From: an uncultured Marinobacter sp.
Lineage (GTDB): Bacteria; Pseudomonadota; Gammaproteobacteria; Pseudomonadales; Oleiphilaceae
DNA length: 64,000 nt
Direction: 5' to 3'
Assembly (NCBI RefSeq): GCF_947488835.1
Contig: NZ_CANLBK010000001.1
Location: 930,001-994,000, forward strand
The stretch's first letter is position 1. Every line of letters starts with the position of its first letter. A model generated the notes under the pieces. That model was not told the DNA's origin. It saw nothing but the letters and a program-made list of their open reading frames with translations, and did no database searches. This document shows, piece after piece, positions 1 through 9,048 of the stretch. Both the position numbers and the translations under genes were made by a program.

Positions 1-916
1 AATACAGAGCCGAACCAGAGCCCGGGTGCAAGGATGCGTGTATGGCCTCACGACCTGGCAAAGCAATGGGTGTTGGCGGCAATCCATTGATACGATACGT
101 GTTGTAAGGCGTGTGAGTACGCAGATCACGACTGCCAATACGGCCTTTATACTTGTCGCCCATTCCATAAATGACAGTAGGGTCTGTTTGTAAACGCATG
201 CCTTTCTGAAGACGGCGAACGAACACACCCGCTACTTCATTTCGCTCATGGGGGGCACCGGTCTCCCGCTCTACGATCGAAGCCATAATCAGGGCTTCAT
301 AGGCGCTATCGTATGGAAGACCTTCTGCCCGACCTTCCCACTCTTCATCAAGAACGGACTCCATACGCCGATACGAACGCCGGAGCAGATCAAGGTCGGA
401 TTCACTGCTGGTAAACAGGTAAGTGTCCGGGAAAAACCGGCCTTCCGGGTGCTCACCCTCTGCGCCAACGGCTTCCATGATCTGCTCATCAGACCATTCT
501 GTAGTGAGTTTCTTAAGGCGATCGGTAGCGGCCAAAGCTGCGCGCATGTCCTGGAACGTCCAACCTTCAATAAATTGAACGGACCAATGCTTGGTGTCAC
601 CCGTGACCATTTTATCGAGCATGGCTCTAGCGCTCATGCCATCGATAAATTCATACTCTCCCGCCTTTATTCTGGCTTGATCTGGATACAGCCGACCGAA
701 CACACGAACCCACAAGCTATCTTCGACCAACCCGCGAGCTTTTAATTGCCTCGCAACATCACTGAACGCTGTGCCGGCCGGCACATCAAATAGTACCGGC
801 TCATCCATAGCTACGGGCTTCGATAAGGACCCTAGCCCCTGCCAGACCCATAACCCTGTGCCCGCAGCCACGAGCAAGGCAGCGCAAATTCCTGCAATTA
901 AGAGTTTCTTGAACAA
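1..916 (-). CDS. mltG: Endolytic murein transglycosylase MltG (3' end beyond window)
   Basis: Inner-membrane lytic transglycosylase that cuts nascent glycan strands. Translating the minus strand from a TTG at 916-914 gives an N-terminal membrane anchor (about residues 5-27), a LysM-like segment, then the YceG/MltG catalytic domain with the signature IMASIVERET carrying the catalytic Glu, followed by LQTDPTVIYGMG and HTPYNTY. The frame stays open to base 1, so the C-terminus is missing. The TTG start lies 5 nt after the pabC stop, with a GGA-type ribosome site about 9 nt upstream; no ATG or GTG fits better. Placement after pabC is the usual order in gammaproteobacteria (pabC-mltG-tmk-holB). 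The family assignment is firm; the exact start is less certain. Confidence 0.93.
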   Translation of the reverse strand, partial: MFKKLLIAGICAALLVAAGTGLWVWQGLGSLSKPVAMDEPVLFDVPAGTAFSDVARQLKARGLVEDSLWVRVFGRLYPDQARIKAGEYEFIDGMSARAMLDKMVTGDTKHWSVQFIEGWTFQDMRAALAATDRLKKLTTEWSDEQIMEAVGAEGEHPEGRFFPDTYLFTSSESDLDLLRRSYRRMESVLDEEWEGRAEGLPYDSAYEALIMASIVERETGAPHERNEVAGVFVRRLQKGMRLQTDPTVIYGMGDKYKGRIGSRDLRTHTPYNTYRINGLPPTPIALPGREAIHASLHPGSGSALY

Positions 917-921
917 ATGAA

Positions 922-1752
922 TTATTCCAGCATTTCGAGAGGATTGAAGATTGTCGCAACTCCGCCATCTACAGGCAAATCTTGGCCGGCAAGCCGCCGC
1001 ACAGGAACCACTCCTATAACGCTGTTCAAGAGGAAAAATCCCTGACAGTGGGAGCCCATAATATCTGCGATGCTCACCGGGCGTTCAAAGACGGACTCTC
1101 CCCGCGCACGCAGCCGTTCCAGCACCCACTGTCGCATGATACCGGCAACAGCAAGGCTTTTTAATGGAGGCGTTACCCAGCCATCAGGCACTTTGAGAAG
1201 CAAATTAGTGCGAGTCCCTTCAACCAGGTTGCCGGCACTGTCAGCCATGATGACCTCATACAGTTCCCCGTTAATTTCTCTGGCTGCCATAACCTGTTCG
1301 AGTCGGTTCAGGGATTTGATGCCAGCAAGCAGAGGGTTAACGGTGAGCGGTATTCGGGAAAAGTCAGCGATAACACCTGAGCTTGCCGGTGATTCAGGCA
1401 TGGGGCCAGCGGACACCATCAGGTTTGGCCGGGCTCCAACACTTGGCTGGTAGCCACGGCCACCTTCGCCTCGGGTAAGCATCAGCTTGAGCACCCAGCC
1501 ACCCTCTGCGTCGGCTTTGTCGAAACGTTCCAGATAGCGATCGATAGCTGCCGTGCAGGCTTTGCGAAGATCCGTAAGTGCAACGGGAATCCCCAGCCTG
1601 CCCGCATCACGAGCCATGCGATCCAGGTGGCAAGATAAAAGCACTCCCCGATCACCATGCATTCTTACGGTCTCAAAAAGGCCATCACCGTATGACGCTC
1701 CCCGGTCACCCGCGGGAAGTCCTCTTTCATCCGCCCAGTACAGGTTGAACAT
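922..1752 (-). CDS. pabC: Aminodeoxychorismate lyase PabC
   Basis: PLP enzyme of fold type IV that converts 4-amino-4-deoxychorismate to p-aminobenzoate and pyruvate for folate synthesis. At 276 aa the length is normal. The N-terminus has the family pattern SYGDGLFETVR, the PLP lysine is Lys146 in AGIKSLNRLEQ, and the phosphate-binding EGTRTNLLL segment follows. The ATG is preceded by AAGGGG that overlaps the fabF stop region (6-nt gap), so it is very likely translated from the fab transcript. Location between fabF and mltG is conserved. A branched-chain aminotransferase is the main alternative, but length and context favour PabC. Confidence 0.92.
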   Translation of the reverse strand: MFNLYWADERGLPAGDRGASYGDGLFETVRMHGDRGVLLSCHLDRMARDAGRLGIPVALTDLRKACTAAIDRYLERFDKADAEGGWVLKLMLTRGEGGRGYQPSVGARPNLMVSAGPMPESPASSGVIADFSRIPLTVNPLLAGIKSLNRLEQVMAAREINGELYEVIMADSAGNLVEGTRTNLLLKVPDGWVTPPLKSLAVAGIMRQWVLERLRARGESVFERPVSIADIMGSHCQGFFLLNSVIGVVPVRRLAGQDLPVDGGVATIFNPLEMLE

Positions 1753-1758
1753 GGCCCC

Positions 1759-3006
1759 TTAGCCTTCGTAGCGGCGCATAATCAAGGTGCCGTTGGTTCC
1801 ACCAAAGCCGAACGAGTTGGATAAAGCCACGCGAACATCAGATTTTCGGCAGGTATTAGGCACCAAATCCAGATCGCAACCTTCATCGGGATTATCCAGA
1901 TTGATCGTGGGCGGCAGTACGCCATCACGTATAGCAAGCAATGAAAATATAGCTTCAACCGCACCGGCTGCACCGAGCAAGTGCCCTGTCATGGACTTGG
2001 TGCTGCTCATTGCCAGTCGGCCCGCGTGTGCACCAAATACCCGCTTGGCGGCTGCAATCTCTGCCACATCGCCGACCTGCGTTGAAGTGCCATGGGCGTT
2101 GATGTAATCAACATCTTCCGGTTTCAGGCCTGCGTCTCTCAGCGCATTGTCCATCGAGCGGGCAGCGCCCTCGCCATCTTCCGGCGGCGCGGTAATATGG
2201 TGAGCATCATCACTCATACCAAAACCCACCAGCTCGCCATAAATGGTCGCACCACGCTTTTTGGCGTGCTCCAACTCTTCCATCACAAGAACCCCGGCAC
2301 CGTCACTCAGTACGAAACCGTCGCGATCCCGATCCCATGGGCGACTGGCTTTTTCAGGCTCGTCATTACGGGTTGAAAGTGCGCGGGCGGACGAGAAGGC
2401 CGCAACGCCTGTGCGCGTTGTTGCCATTTCAGAACCACCTGCAAGCATGACATCGGCATCGCCGTAAGCAATAGTGCGGGCAGCGTATCCAATGTTGTGA
2501 GTACCGGTAGTGCAGGCGGTCACTATGGCAATGTTCGGGCCTCGGTACCCGAAGCGAATGGCGGCATTACCGGAGATCATGTTGATCACCGACGCGGGAA
2601 CAAAGAACGGCGACACTTTGCGCGGGCCAGACTTTTCCATTGTAAGCACGCTCTTTTCGATATACTCAAGCCCGCCAATACCTGAGCCGATAGCAATACC
2701 AACTCGATCCTTATCCAGCGCTGCATATTCTGCAAGCCCGCTGTCATCGACAGCTTGCTGAGCGGCAATCAGGCCGTAGTGAATAAACGCGTCCAGTTTT
2801 CTGGCATCTTTTGTCGAGAGATACGACTCCAGATCCAGGTTTTTGATTGCACCACCAATGCGGGTGCCATACCCGGACGTATCAAAACGGTCGATCATGC
2901 CGATCCCGCTGCGCCCGGCAAGAACAGCCTCCCAGGACGTCGCTACATCGTTTCCCAGTGGAGACAACATCCCCATGCCCGTGATAACAACCCGTCGTTT
3001 ACTCAT
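1759..3006 (-). CDS. fabF: Beta-ketoacyl-ACP synthase II FabF
   Basis: Elongating condensing enzyme of type II fatty acid synthesis. With the ATG at 3006 the protein is 415 aa and begins [18 protein letters not shown]; a GTG four codons upstream lies inside the AGGTGA ribosome-binding site and is therefore not the start. The catalytic triad is visible: Cys165 in [10 protein letters not shown], His305 in [11 protein letters not shown], His342 in [10 protein letters not shown]. It follows acpP on the minus strand but is separated from it by a strong hairpin terminator at 3081-3119, so it may be expressed partly by read-through or from its own promoter. Confidence 0.96.
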   Translation of the reverse strand: MSKRRVVITGMGMLSPLGNDVATSWEAVLAGRSGIGMIDRFDTSGYGTRIGGAIKNLDLESYLSTKDARKLDAFIHYGLIAAQQAVDDSGLAEYAALDKDRVGIAIGSGIGGLEYIEKSVLTMEKSGPRKVSPFFVPASVINMISGNAAIRFGYRGPNIAIVTACTTGTHNIGYAARTIAYGDADVMLAGGSEMATTRTGVAAFSSARALSTRNDEPEKASRPWDRDRDGFVLSDGAGVLVMEELEHAKKRGATIYGELVGFGMSDDAHHITAPPEDGEGAARSMDNALRDAGLKPEDVDYINAHGTSTQVGDVAEIAAAKRVFGAHAGRLAMSSTKSMTGHLLGAAGAVEAIFSLLAIRDGVLPPTINLDNPDEGCDLDLVPNTCRKSDVRVALSNSFGFGGTNGTLIMRRYEG

Positions 3007-3080
3007 AACTGCGCTCACCTGGTCATTTCATGCGTCAGTGTTACTGAATGAACCCGCATTTCGGGTCATTTTCAGGCAAT

Positions 3081-3119
3081 AAAAAAGCCGTCCTTCACTG
3101 AATGACAAGGACGGCTTTT
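3081..3119 (-). terminator. Bidirectional Rho-independent terminator after acpP
   Basis: A 10-11 bp perfect stem (AAGCCGTCCTT pairing with AAGGACGGCTT) with a loop of about 11 nt, flanked by A and T runs on both sides. On the minus strand it ends in six T residues, 27 nt past the acpP stop, and would attenuate transcription into fabF. This fits the common need for much more acyl carrier protein than downstream enzymes. Confidence 0.85.
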
Positions 3120-3145
3120 CGCCTGGCTAACTACAATGCAGAGTA

Positions 3146-3379
3146 TCAGGTATGCGCGACGATGTAGTCGATCGCGTCCTGAACACTGGCCAGCTTCTCG
3201 GCTTCTTCATCAGGAATTTCAGTTTCAAATTCCTCTTCCAGTGCCATCACCAGCTCAACGGTGTCCAGTGAGTCAGCGCCAAGATCCTCTACAAAAGAAG
3301 ATGAGTTCTGAACTTCGGACTCTTTAACGCCCAGCTGTTCACAAACGATCTTCTTAACGCGCTCTTCAACTGTACTCAT
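3146..3379 (-). CDS. acpP: Acyl carrier protein AcpP
   Basis: Small acidic carrier that holds growing acyl chains on a 4'-phosphopantetheine arm. The ATG at 3379 gives 77 aa starting [12 protein letters not shown], with a TGAGGA ribosome site just upstream; the open frame extends 25 codons further 5' but nothing there supports an earlier start. The attachment serine is Ser37 in the invariant GADSLD. Lies between fabG (137 nt upstream) and fabF, with a terminator immediately after. Length and sequence are typical of the essential fatty-acid ACP. Confidence 0.97.
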   Translation of the reverse strand: MSTVEERVKKIVCEQLGVKESEVQNSSSFVEDLGADSLDTVELVMALEEEFETEIPDEEAEKLASVQDAIDYIVAHT

Positions 3380-3516
3380 AATGTCCTCACTTATTGTGTA
3401 TCTACCAAGCAACTCAAGTGCTGCCAGTTTAGTGTAAACCCTACCTGCAAACAAGCAGGGATCCGGTTAAACATGTTGCGCGACAACGAGTTGCGCACGA
3501 GCTCCGATGCTGGAGC

Positions 3517-4260
3517 CTATCCCATGTACATTCCGCCGTTCACATGAATGGTTTCCCCAGTCACGTAACCGGCAACATCCGACGCCAGGAAAGCAACAAG
3601 CGCTGCCACCTCTTCCGGCTCCCCCAAACGACCCGCGGGTATGATTTCCAGCATAGCCTCACGCTGCTTGTCGTCCAGTTTTTTTGTCATATCTGTGTCG
3701 ATAAATCCAGGGGCTACACAATTCGCTGTGATGCCACGATTCGACATTTCTTTAGCAAGGCTGCGGGTAAACCCCTCAACGCCGGCTTTTGCTGCACAGT
3801 AATTGCTCTGCCCGGCATTGCCCATACTGGCAACCACAGAGCTTACGTTGATAACGCGCCCCCAACGTGCCTTCGCCATGCCTCGCAACACAGCTTTAGT
3901 CGTACGGTACACGCTTGAGAGGTTGGTTTCGAGAACCGCCGCCCAATCATCATCTTTCAACCGCATCAGCAGGTTATCACGGGTGATGCCAGCATTATTG
4001 ACCAAAATCAGAGGTGCCGCAGATTGATTGGCTATTTCTTTCAGGCCAGCTTCAATGCTTTCGGCATCCGCTACGTTCATCACGATGCCATAACCGTTTG
4101 CACCAGCCGCCTGGAGGTTTTCGGTAATAGTTGCTGCCCCCTCTGCGGTTGTGGCAGTGCCGACAACCTCTGCACCTTGCTTTGCGAGCGCCAGAGCAAT
4201 AGCTTTTCCGATTCCGCGAGTCGCACCGGTTACCAGTGCTGTTTTACCTTCCAGAGACAT
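3517..4260 (-). CDS. fabG: 3-oxoacyl-ACP reductase FabG
   Basis: NADPH-dependent short-chain dehydrogenase that reduces 3-oxoacyl-ACP. Start at 4260 (MSLEGKTALVTGATRGIG) gives 247 aa; GGAG sits 8 nt upstream of this ATG, while the alternative ATG four codons earlier overlaps that GGAG. The cofactor loop is TGATRGIG (about 11-18), the NNAG motif follows, and the catalytic residues are Ser141, Tyr154 and Lys158 in INVSS and SNYCAAKAG. The C-terminus VNGGMYMG is characteristic of FabG. It starts 17 nt after the fabD stop. Confidence 0.96.
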   Translation of the reverse strand: MSLEGKTALVTGATRGIGKAIALALAKQGAEVVGTATTAEGAATITENLQAAGANGYGIVMNVADAESIEAGLKEIANQSAAPLILVNNAGITRDNLLMRLKDDDWAAVLETNLSSVYRTTKAVLRGMAKARWGRVINVSSVVASMGNAGQSNYCAAKAGVEGFTRSLAKEMSNRGITANCVAPGFIDTDMTKKLDDKQREAMLEIIPAGRLGEPEEVAALVAFLASDVAGYVTGETIHVNGGMYMG

Positions 4261-4277
4261 GCACAACTCCATTTACA

Positions 4278-5216
4278 TCAAGACGGTTCAAATGCCGCGA
4301 GTGCAGCAGCCAATGCCTCGGGGTCTTCGATGCCATGAACGGCGAGCCCCCGGTCAATTCGCTTGGCCAGCCCTGCAAGCACTTTGCCTGTGCCACACTC
4401 AAGGGCAACCTTAACGTCATTCCCCACCAGTGTGCGAACCGAATCCGTCCACAATACCGGAGAATACAACTGCTTCAACAGATTTGCCTTTAGTGTAGCT
4501 GAATCTGTAACCGCTGCAGCGTTAACATTCTGTATAACCGGGATGACAGCATCGTTAAAACGAACCTCATCCAGAGCCTGACCCAGCTCTTCAGCTGCGC
4601 CCTTCATTAAAGCACAGTGCGAAGGAACGCTGACCGGCAAAGGCATAGCCTTACGCGCGCCCCTGGCTTTACAGGCTTCAATAGCCCGATCAACAGCGGC
4701 AATTGAGCCGGCAATGACAACCTGGCCGGGCGCGTTAAAATTAACCGCTGCCACCACATCGCCATTCGCAGCTTCTTCACAGGCCGCAACAACATCGGCG
4801 TCCTCCAGGCCAAGAATAGCCGCCATTTTGCCTTCGCCAGCAGGAACGGCCTCTTGCATCAGCTCACCGCGCAGGCGCACCAATTTCACAGCCTCTACAA
4901 AATCAAGGCTTTCAGCAGCTACCAGCGCACTGTACTCACCCAGACTGTGCCCCGCCAGAAAATCGGGCCGCGGCCCACCGGCAACAAACCACTCACGCCA
5001 TAGTGCGACGCTTGCAGTCAGCATCGCGGGCTGGGTAATCATGGTCTGATTGAGCTCTTCTGCCGGCCCTTTCTGGCAAAGATGCCACAAGTCGTAGCCC
5101 AGCACATTCGAGGCTTCTGCAAAGGTTTTGTTGATCATGGGCCAAGATTCGGCAGCGATGGATAGCATGCCAACCGACTGGGAACCCTGTCCGGGAAATA
5201 TAAAGGCTGATTTCAT
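4278..5216 (-). CDS. fabD: Malonyl-CoA:ACP transacylase FabD
   Basis: Loads malonyl groups onto ACP for chain extension. The 312-aa product starts MKSAFIFPGQGSQ; the nucleophile elbow is GHSLGE with Ser91, Arg116 (RLRGELMQ) would bind the malonyl carboxylate and His200 (VPSHCALM) completes the dyad. The gene directly follows plsX with a 129-nt gap where many enterics carry fabH; no condensing-enzyme gene lies there. The ribosome-binding site is weak. Confidence 0.96.
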   Translation of the reverse strand: MKSAFIFPGQGSQSVGMLSIAAESWPMINKTFAEASNVLGYDLWHLCQKGPAEELNQTMITQPAMLTASVALWREWFVAGGPRPDFLAGHSLGEYSALVAAESLDFVEAVKLVRLRGELMQEAVPAGEGKMAAILGLEDADVVAACEEAANGDVVAAVNFNAPGQVVIAGSIAAVDRAIEACKARGARKAMPLPVSVPSHCALMKGAAEELGQALDEVRFNDAVIPVIQNVNAAAVTDSATLKANLLKQLYSPVLWTDSVRTLVGNDVKVALECGTGKVLAGLAKRIDRGLAVHGIEDPEALAAALAAFEPS

Positions 5217-5345
5217 AAGCGGGATCTTATCGTCATTGGGAGTTTCAGGAGATTAGCCAATAGTACAAGTTGGCTGGATTTTGCGCGAATAAACCGAATG
5301 ATTTCAAACAAGCTCTTTTTCAAGGAGCCAGAGGCAGAGGGCAAC

Positions 5346-6347
5346 TCAAAGCATCAAATCGTCGAGGCGCTCATTAATGCGCCTGGGCACCTCAAGCTCA
5401 ACCTCAAGAACGGCTTGGCGAATGGCCGCAAGCATAGCCCGCTCATTGGCGTTGCCGTGGCTTTTTATAACCACGCCCTGAAGACCGAGAAGGCTGGCAC
5501 CGTTGTGCCGCGAAGGATCCATCAGGCGGAGAAGCCTACCGATGATAGGACGTGCGAGAAGACCTACAAAACGGCCGTAAAGAGTGCGGGTAAATGCCTG
5601 CTCCATCAACTCAATAAGCAACCCGGCGACACCCTCGCCCGTTTTCAGCGCGATATTACCCACAAAGCCATCACAAACCACTACATCCGCAACATCACGA
5701 AACAGATCACTGCCTTCCACGTAGCCGATGTAGTTAATGGAGTCGCATTGGGCGAGCATGTGAGAGGCAAGGCGAACTTGCTCGTTGCCTTTTATCTCCT
5801 CCTCGCCTACGTTCAGCAGCGCCACGCGTGGCTCGCCCTGACTGCAGATTGCCGATGCCATCAATGAGCCCATCAGAGCATATTGGTAGAGGTTTTCCGC
5901 ACTGGAATCAACGTTGGCGCCAAGATCCAGAACATGGCAGCGCCCCCGTAGCGAGGGGATAAGTTTGGTGATTGCAGGGCGTTCAATGCCCGGATACATA
6001 CGGATAATGGAACGACCAAATGCCATCAAGGCCCCGGTATTCCCCGCACTGACACACCCCTGAGCCTCGCCATCACGCACCAGCCTCAAGGCAATTGCCA
6101 TGGACGAGTTTTTTTTATGCCGCAACGCATGGGACGGGCGCTCGTTCATGCGCACAACATCGGCAGCTTCAACAATTCGAATTCGTGGGTGCCCCTCATG
6201 CAACAAAGCCTCGAGCTCACTCCGGATTCCCACCAGAATGAAACTCAAGGCTTTGTTTTCACACACCGCTTCGAGGGCCGCTGCAACTACTACTGCCGGG
6301 CCTCGATCGCCACTCATGGCGTCAACCGCTATGGTAACCGGATTCAC
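5346..6347 (-). CDS. plsX: Phosphate acyltransferase PlsX
   Basis: Makes acyl-phosphate from acyl-ACP, the acyl donor for PlsY in phosphatidic acid synthesis; a peripheral membrane enzyme. The 333-aa protein shows the family start VTIAVDAMSGDRGP, the DVVRMNERPSHALR segment, SAGNTGALMA, and VVCDGFVGNIALKTGEG. The start is a GTG at 6347 (no ATG nearby in frame). It lies 43 nt after rpmF and 129 nt before fabD in the classical rpmF-plsX-fab arrangement. Confidence 0.95.
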   Translation of the reverse strand: MNPVTIAVDAMSGDRGPAVVVAAALEAVCENKALSFILVGIRSELEALLHEGHPRIRIVEAADVVRMNERPSHALRHKKNSSMAIALRLVRDGEAQGCVSAGNTGALMAFGRSIIRMYPGIERPAITKLIPSLRGRCHVLDLGANVDSSAENLYQYALMGSLMASAICSQGEPRVALLNVGEEEIKGNEQVRLASHMLAQCDSINYIGYVEGSDLFRDVADVVVCDGFVGNIALKTGEGVAGLLIELMEQAFTRTLYGRFVGLLARPIIGRLLRLMDPSRHNGASLLGLQGVVIKSHGNANERAMLAAIRQAVLEVELEVPRRINERLDDLML

Positions 6348-6390
6348 CGCTTGCCCACTCGACTGAGGTTTGCGCGGCTATACAACGAGA

Positions 6391-6570
6391 TTACTCGTCG
6401 TTAGCTTCGATTACCTGCTTGCCACGGTAAAACCCGTCTGGAGATACGTGGTGACGGCGATGAACTTCACCCGTTGTTGAATCAGTGCTCAGAGCTGCAG
6501 TGCTCAGGGCATCGTGGGCACGACGCATGCCACGCTTGGAACGAGTCTTACGGTTCTTCTGTACAGCCAT
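6391..6570 (-). CDS. rpmF: 50S ribosomal protein bL32
   Basis: 59-aa basic ribosomal protein found by translating the minus strand. It opens [20 protein letters not shown] and ends with the conserved [15 protein letters not shown] stretch. It lacks the zinc-binding cysteines seen in some bL32 variants, as in most proteobacterial copies. It sits between yceD and plsX, which is its conserved place; the 105-nt gap to yceD leaves room for a separate promoter. Confidence 0.97.
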   Translation of the reverse strand: MAVQKNRKTRSKRGMRRAHDALSTAALSTDSTTGEVHRRHHVSPDGFYRGKQVIEANDE

Positions 6571-6675
6571 GGTTCTACTCCTGACCTGTTAACGTAAACT
6601 TTACTTGAATAGGGTTACGAATAACGTGTGTTCGTTTGATTGCGCCGGCGCCCACTAAGGATGCCCACGCCCTGA

Positions 6676-7230
6676 TTAATGCTTTGTATTCTTGAGCCCC
6701 GCCAGCACACTGAACGGGTTTTCGCCTGCCTTCTTCTCAGGTTTTGCAGAAGAACCATCTGGCTCATAAGCTTTCAGGTCTTCGTTAGCCGGGCATTCGC
6801 CCCGATCGTGAAGAGGGTACGGTGCCAAAACCAGCAGCAACTCGTCCTCTGTCATCGACCACAAATCCGCACTGAAATCATCAGTCAGAAAAGGCTCAAG
6901 GTCTTTAGGCAAACCTTGGGCCTGCTCATCACTGGTCACCAGCCCAAGTACGAACTGAGAAACCAACACAGATTTCATAGGCCCCATGCAACGCTGGCAC
7001 TCCAGATTTACCGGAACCTCCAACTCACCCGAGACGATGCGGCGACGCTCGCTATCCTTATAAAAGGACAGCTTTACGCGACAGACAGCACCATCTTCAA
7101 ACCCAAAAACAGCTTCACGGAAACGAGACAATGCACTGAGAGGAATTTCTCCCTCCAGTACGCTGTTGTGCTCCGCCAACTTATATGGGTCGACTATTTT
7201 CGGTAATTCGGCACTAGACGCATTTGACAT
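6676..7230 (-). CDS. yceD: YceD (DUF177), 23S rRNA accumulation protein
   Basis: DUF177 protein of 184 aa, linked in other bacteria and in plants to 23S rRNA accumulation. The family core is visible: LECQRCMGPMKSVL, a Cys-x2-Cys pair that may bind metal, then an acidic segment with DLWSMTEDELLLVLAPYPLHDRGEC. The tail is Lys-rich and ends near ENPFSVLAGLK, a common ending of the family. First gene of the yceD-rpmF-plsX-fab cluster, divergent from maf across 138 nt that must hold both promoters. Confidence 0.92.
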   Translation of the reverse strand: MSNASSAELPKIVDPYKLAEHNSVLEGEIPLSALSRFREAVFGFEDGAVCRVKLSFYKDSERRRIVSGELEVPVNLECQRCMGPMKSVLVSQFVLGLVTSDEQAQGLPKDLEPFLTDDFSADLWSMTEDELLLVLAPYPLHDRGECPANEDLKAYEPDGSSAKPEKKAGENPFSVLAGLKNTKH

Positions 7231-7368
7231 AGGCGCGCAATTCTAGGGGCGAAGCTCGCTGCTGTCAAAGACTTCGTCCGCTTTTGCCAAGGGCTTTCCG
7301 TTTTCGTAGGTGTATTTTACGATACGGGCACAGAAATTGGCCCAAAATTATCGAAGGAGCACCGACTC

Positions 7369-7965
7369 ATGCCCCAGAAACACCTGCTGCTGGCATCTTC
7401 TTCCCCATATCGCCGGGAGCTTCTAGCCCGGCTCGGGCTGCCCTTCAGCTGTGCAAGTCCGAATATTAACGAATCACCAGTGCCAGGAGAAGCTCCCGGG
7501 GCTCTGGCAACGCGTTTGGCCGAAAGCAAATCCAGGGCCCTGGCCTCCAGTTACCCAAGCCACTGGATTATTGGCTCGGATCAAGTTGCCGCCCTACCCA
7601 ACGGCACTCTGTTAAATAAACCCGGAAATTACTCAACTGCCTTCCAGCAACTGGAGCAGTGCAGTAACAAAAGCGTCAACTTCCATACCGGACTTGCGCT
7701 TCTGGACGCTGACTCCGGAAATTTACAAACTTATTCTGAGCAATTTACCGTACATTTTCGCGACCTGACGACCCGGGAGATCGACGCATACCTGCGCAAA
7801 GAAGAACCTTACGACTGCGCAGGCAGCTTCAAAATGGAAGGCCTGGGAATAACCCTGTTCCGGGAACTGCAAGGCAGAGACCCGAATAGCCTTGTCGGCC
7901 TTCCACTTATCGCGCTCAACGAAATGCTGATAGCCTGGGGCAGAAATCCGCTACTGGAGCCCTAG
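7369..7965 (+). CDS. yceF: Maf-family nucleotide pyrophosphatase (YceF type)
   Basis: House-cleaning pyrophosphatase of the Maf/HAM1 fold that removes modified nucleotides; the YceF subgroup prefers 7-methyl-GTP. 198 aa starting MPQKHLLLASSSPYRRELL, with the conserved SPNI, IGSDQVA (catalytic Asp) and EPYDCAGSFKMEGLG segments. The last motif and the position next to yceD-rpmF are typical of YceF rather than of Maf/YhdE. The start ATG has an AAGGAG ribosome site 10 nt upstream. Convergent with sppA (19-nt gap). Confidence 0.92.
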   Translation: MPQKHLLLASSSPYRRELLARLGLPFSCASPNINESPVPGEAPGALATRLAESKSRALASSYPSHWIIGSDQVAALPNGTLLNKPGNYSTAFQQLEQCSNKSVNFHTGLALLDADSGNLQTYSEQFTVHFRDLTTREIDAYLRKEEPYDCAGSFKMEGLGITLFRELQGRDPNSLVGLPLIALNEMLIAWGRNPLLEP

Positions 7966-7984
7966 CAACCTCTCCCGCCCGCTA

Positions 7985-9010
7985 TTAGCGTAATTCCAGT
8001 CGAGACTCCACGAGTTGCGAGGCAATGCCCTGGCCAAAAGAGACACCAAGCTGGTCCACAAGATCTCGCAGCGCTCCCTTGCGGCGACTGTAATCGACCA
8101 GGTCTTCCTGACCAACAATCTGCCTGGCAACATAGGAGGTGCTTCCCAGGCCATCAATCAGCCCAAGCTCAAGAGCCTGCTCTCCACTCCAAACCAACCC
8201 GCTAAACAGCCGTTCATCGTCCGCAAGGCGGTCTCCGCGCCCTTTCTTTACAGCCTCTATAAATTGCTGATGCGTGTTCTCGAGCACGCTTTGCCAGAAA
8301 GCCACCTCCCCTTCTTGCTCTGGGGAAAACGGGTCCAGGAACGCCTTGTTATCGCCTGATGTATAAAGCCTCCGTTCAACACCCAGCTTATCCATAGCAC
8401 CTGTAAACCCGAAACCACCAGCCACAACACCAATAGAGCCCACAAGGCTGGCGCGGTTTGCGTAGATTTCATCAGCCGCTGCCGCAATATAATAAGCGCC
8501 GGACGCACCGATATCCGAGATCACCGCATAGACTTTCTTTTCCGGGTGCTCGCCCCTGAGGCGCTTGATCTCGTCGTAAATATAACCGGACTGAACAGGA
8601 CTCCCTCCCGGACTATTAATACGTAATATCACCGCCACAGCATTCTCTTGCTCAAATGCTGATCGCAACGAGCCAACAATATTGTCGGCACTGGCAATCT
8701 CATCGGCAGAAATTGGCCCGTTAATTTCGACAACCGCTGTGTGCTCGCCAGTTGTGGCCTCCAAGCTCCCACCGAGCGGTGACCAAACAATCGCCAACAG
8801 TGCAAACAAGTAAGCAAAGGTAAGGAACTTGAAAAAGATACCCCAGCGCCGGCTACGACGCTGCTCGGACTGCAATGACATCACCAGCTTTTCTATCAAC
8901 TTCCAGTCACGCCCTGTCTCCGGCGGCAGGTTTGGCTTGCGTCGCAACGCACCTTGCTCAGCAGGTTTATCTCCCCACTCAGGCGCTTTATCGGAATCCC
9001 AGTCACTCAT
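7985..9010 (-). CDS. sppA: Signal peptide peptidase SppA, short form
   Basis: S49 serine protease anchored in the inner membrane that degrades cleaved signal peptides. The 341-aa length matches the short (36-kDa) type rather than the 67-kDa enteric protein. One TM segment lies about residues 58-78 (FFKFLTFAYLFALLAIVW). The catalytic serine is in DIGASGAYYIAAAAD and the general-base lysine follows in TSGDNKAFLDPF. It lies 38 nt downstream of the HAD phosphatase gene, likely co-transcribed with rluC. SohB is less likely, given the missing N-terminal extension. Confidence 0.9.
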   Translation of the reverse strand: MSDWDSDKAPEWGDKPAEQGALRRKPNLPPETGRDWKLIEKLVMSLQSEQRRSRRWGIFFKFLTFAYLFALLAIVWSPLGGSLEATTGEHTAVVEINGPISADEIASADNIVGSLRSAFEQENAVAVILRINSPGGSPVQSGYIYDEIKRLRGEHPEKKVYAVISDIGASGAYYIAAAADEIYANRASLVGSIGVVAGGFGFTGAMDKLGVERRLYTSGDNKAFLDPFSPEQEGEVAFWQSVLENTHQQFIEAVKKGRGDRLADDERLFSGLVWSGEQALELGLIDGLGSTSYVARQIVGQEDLVDYSRRKGALRDLVDQLGVSFGQGIASQLVESRLELR

Positions 9011-9048
9011 GCATTTTTCCCGTCAGAAATGGATTTACCAAAACTTAC

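Noticed and set aside
248-745. 165-codon plus-strand open frame.
   Set aside because: It is antisense to mltG, whose frame encodes the conserved catalytic domain.
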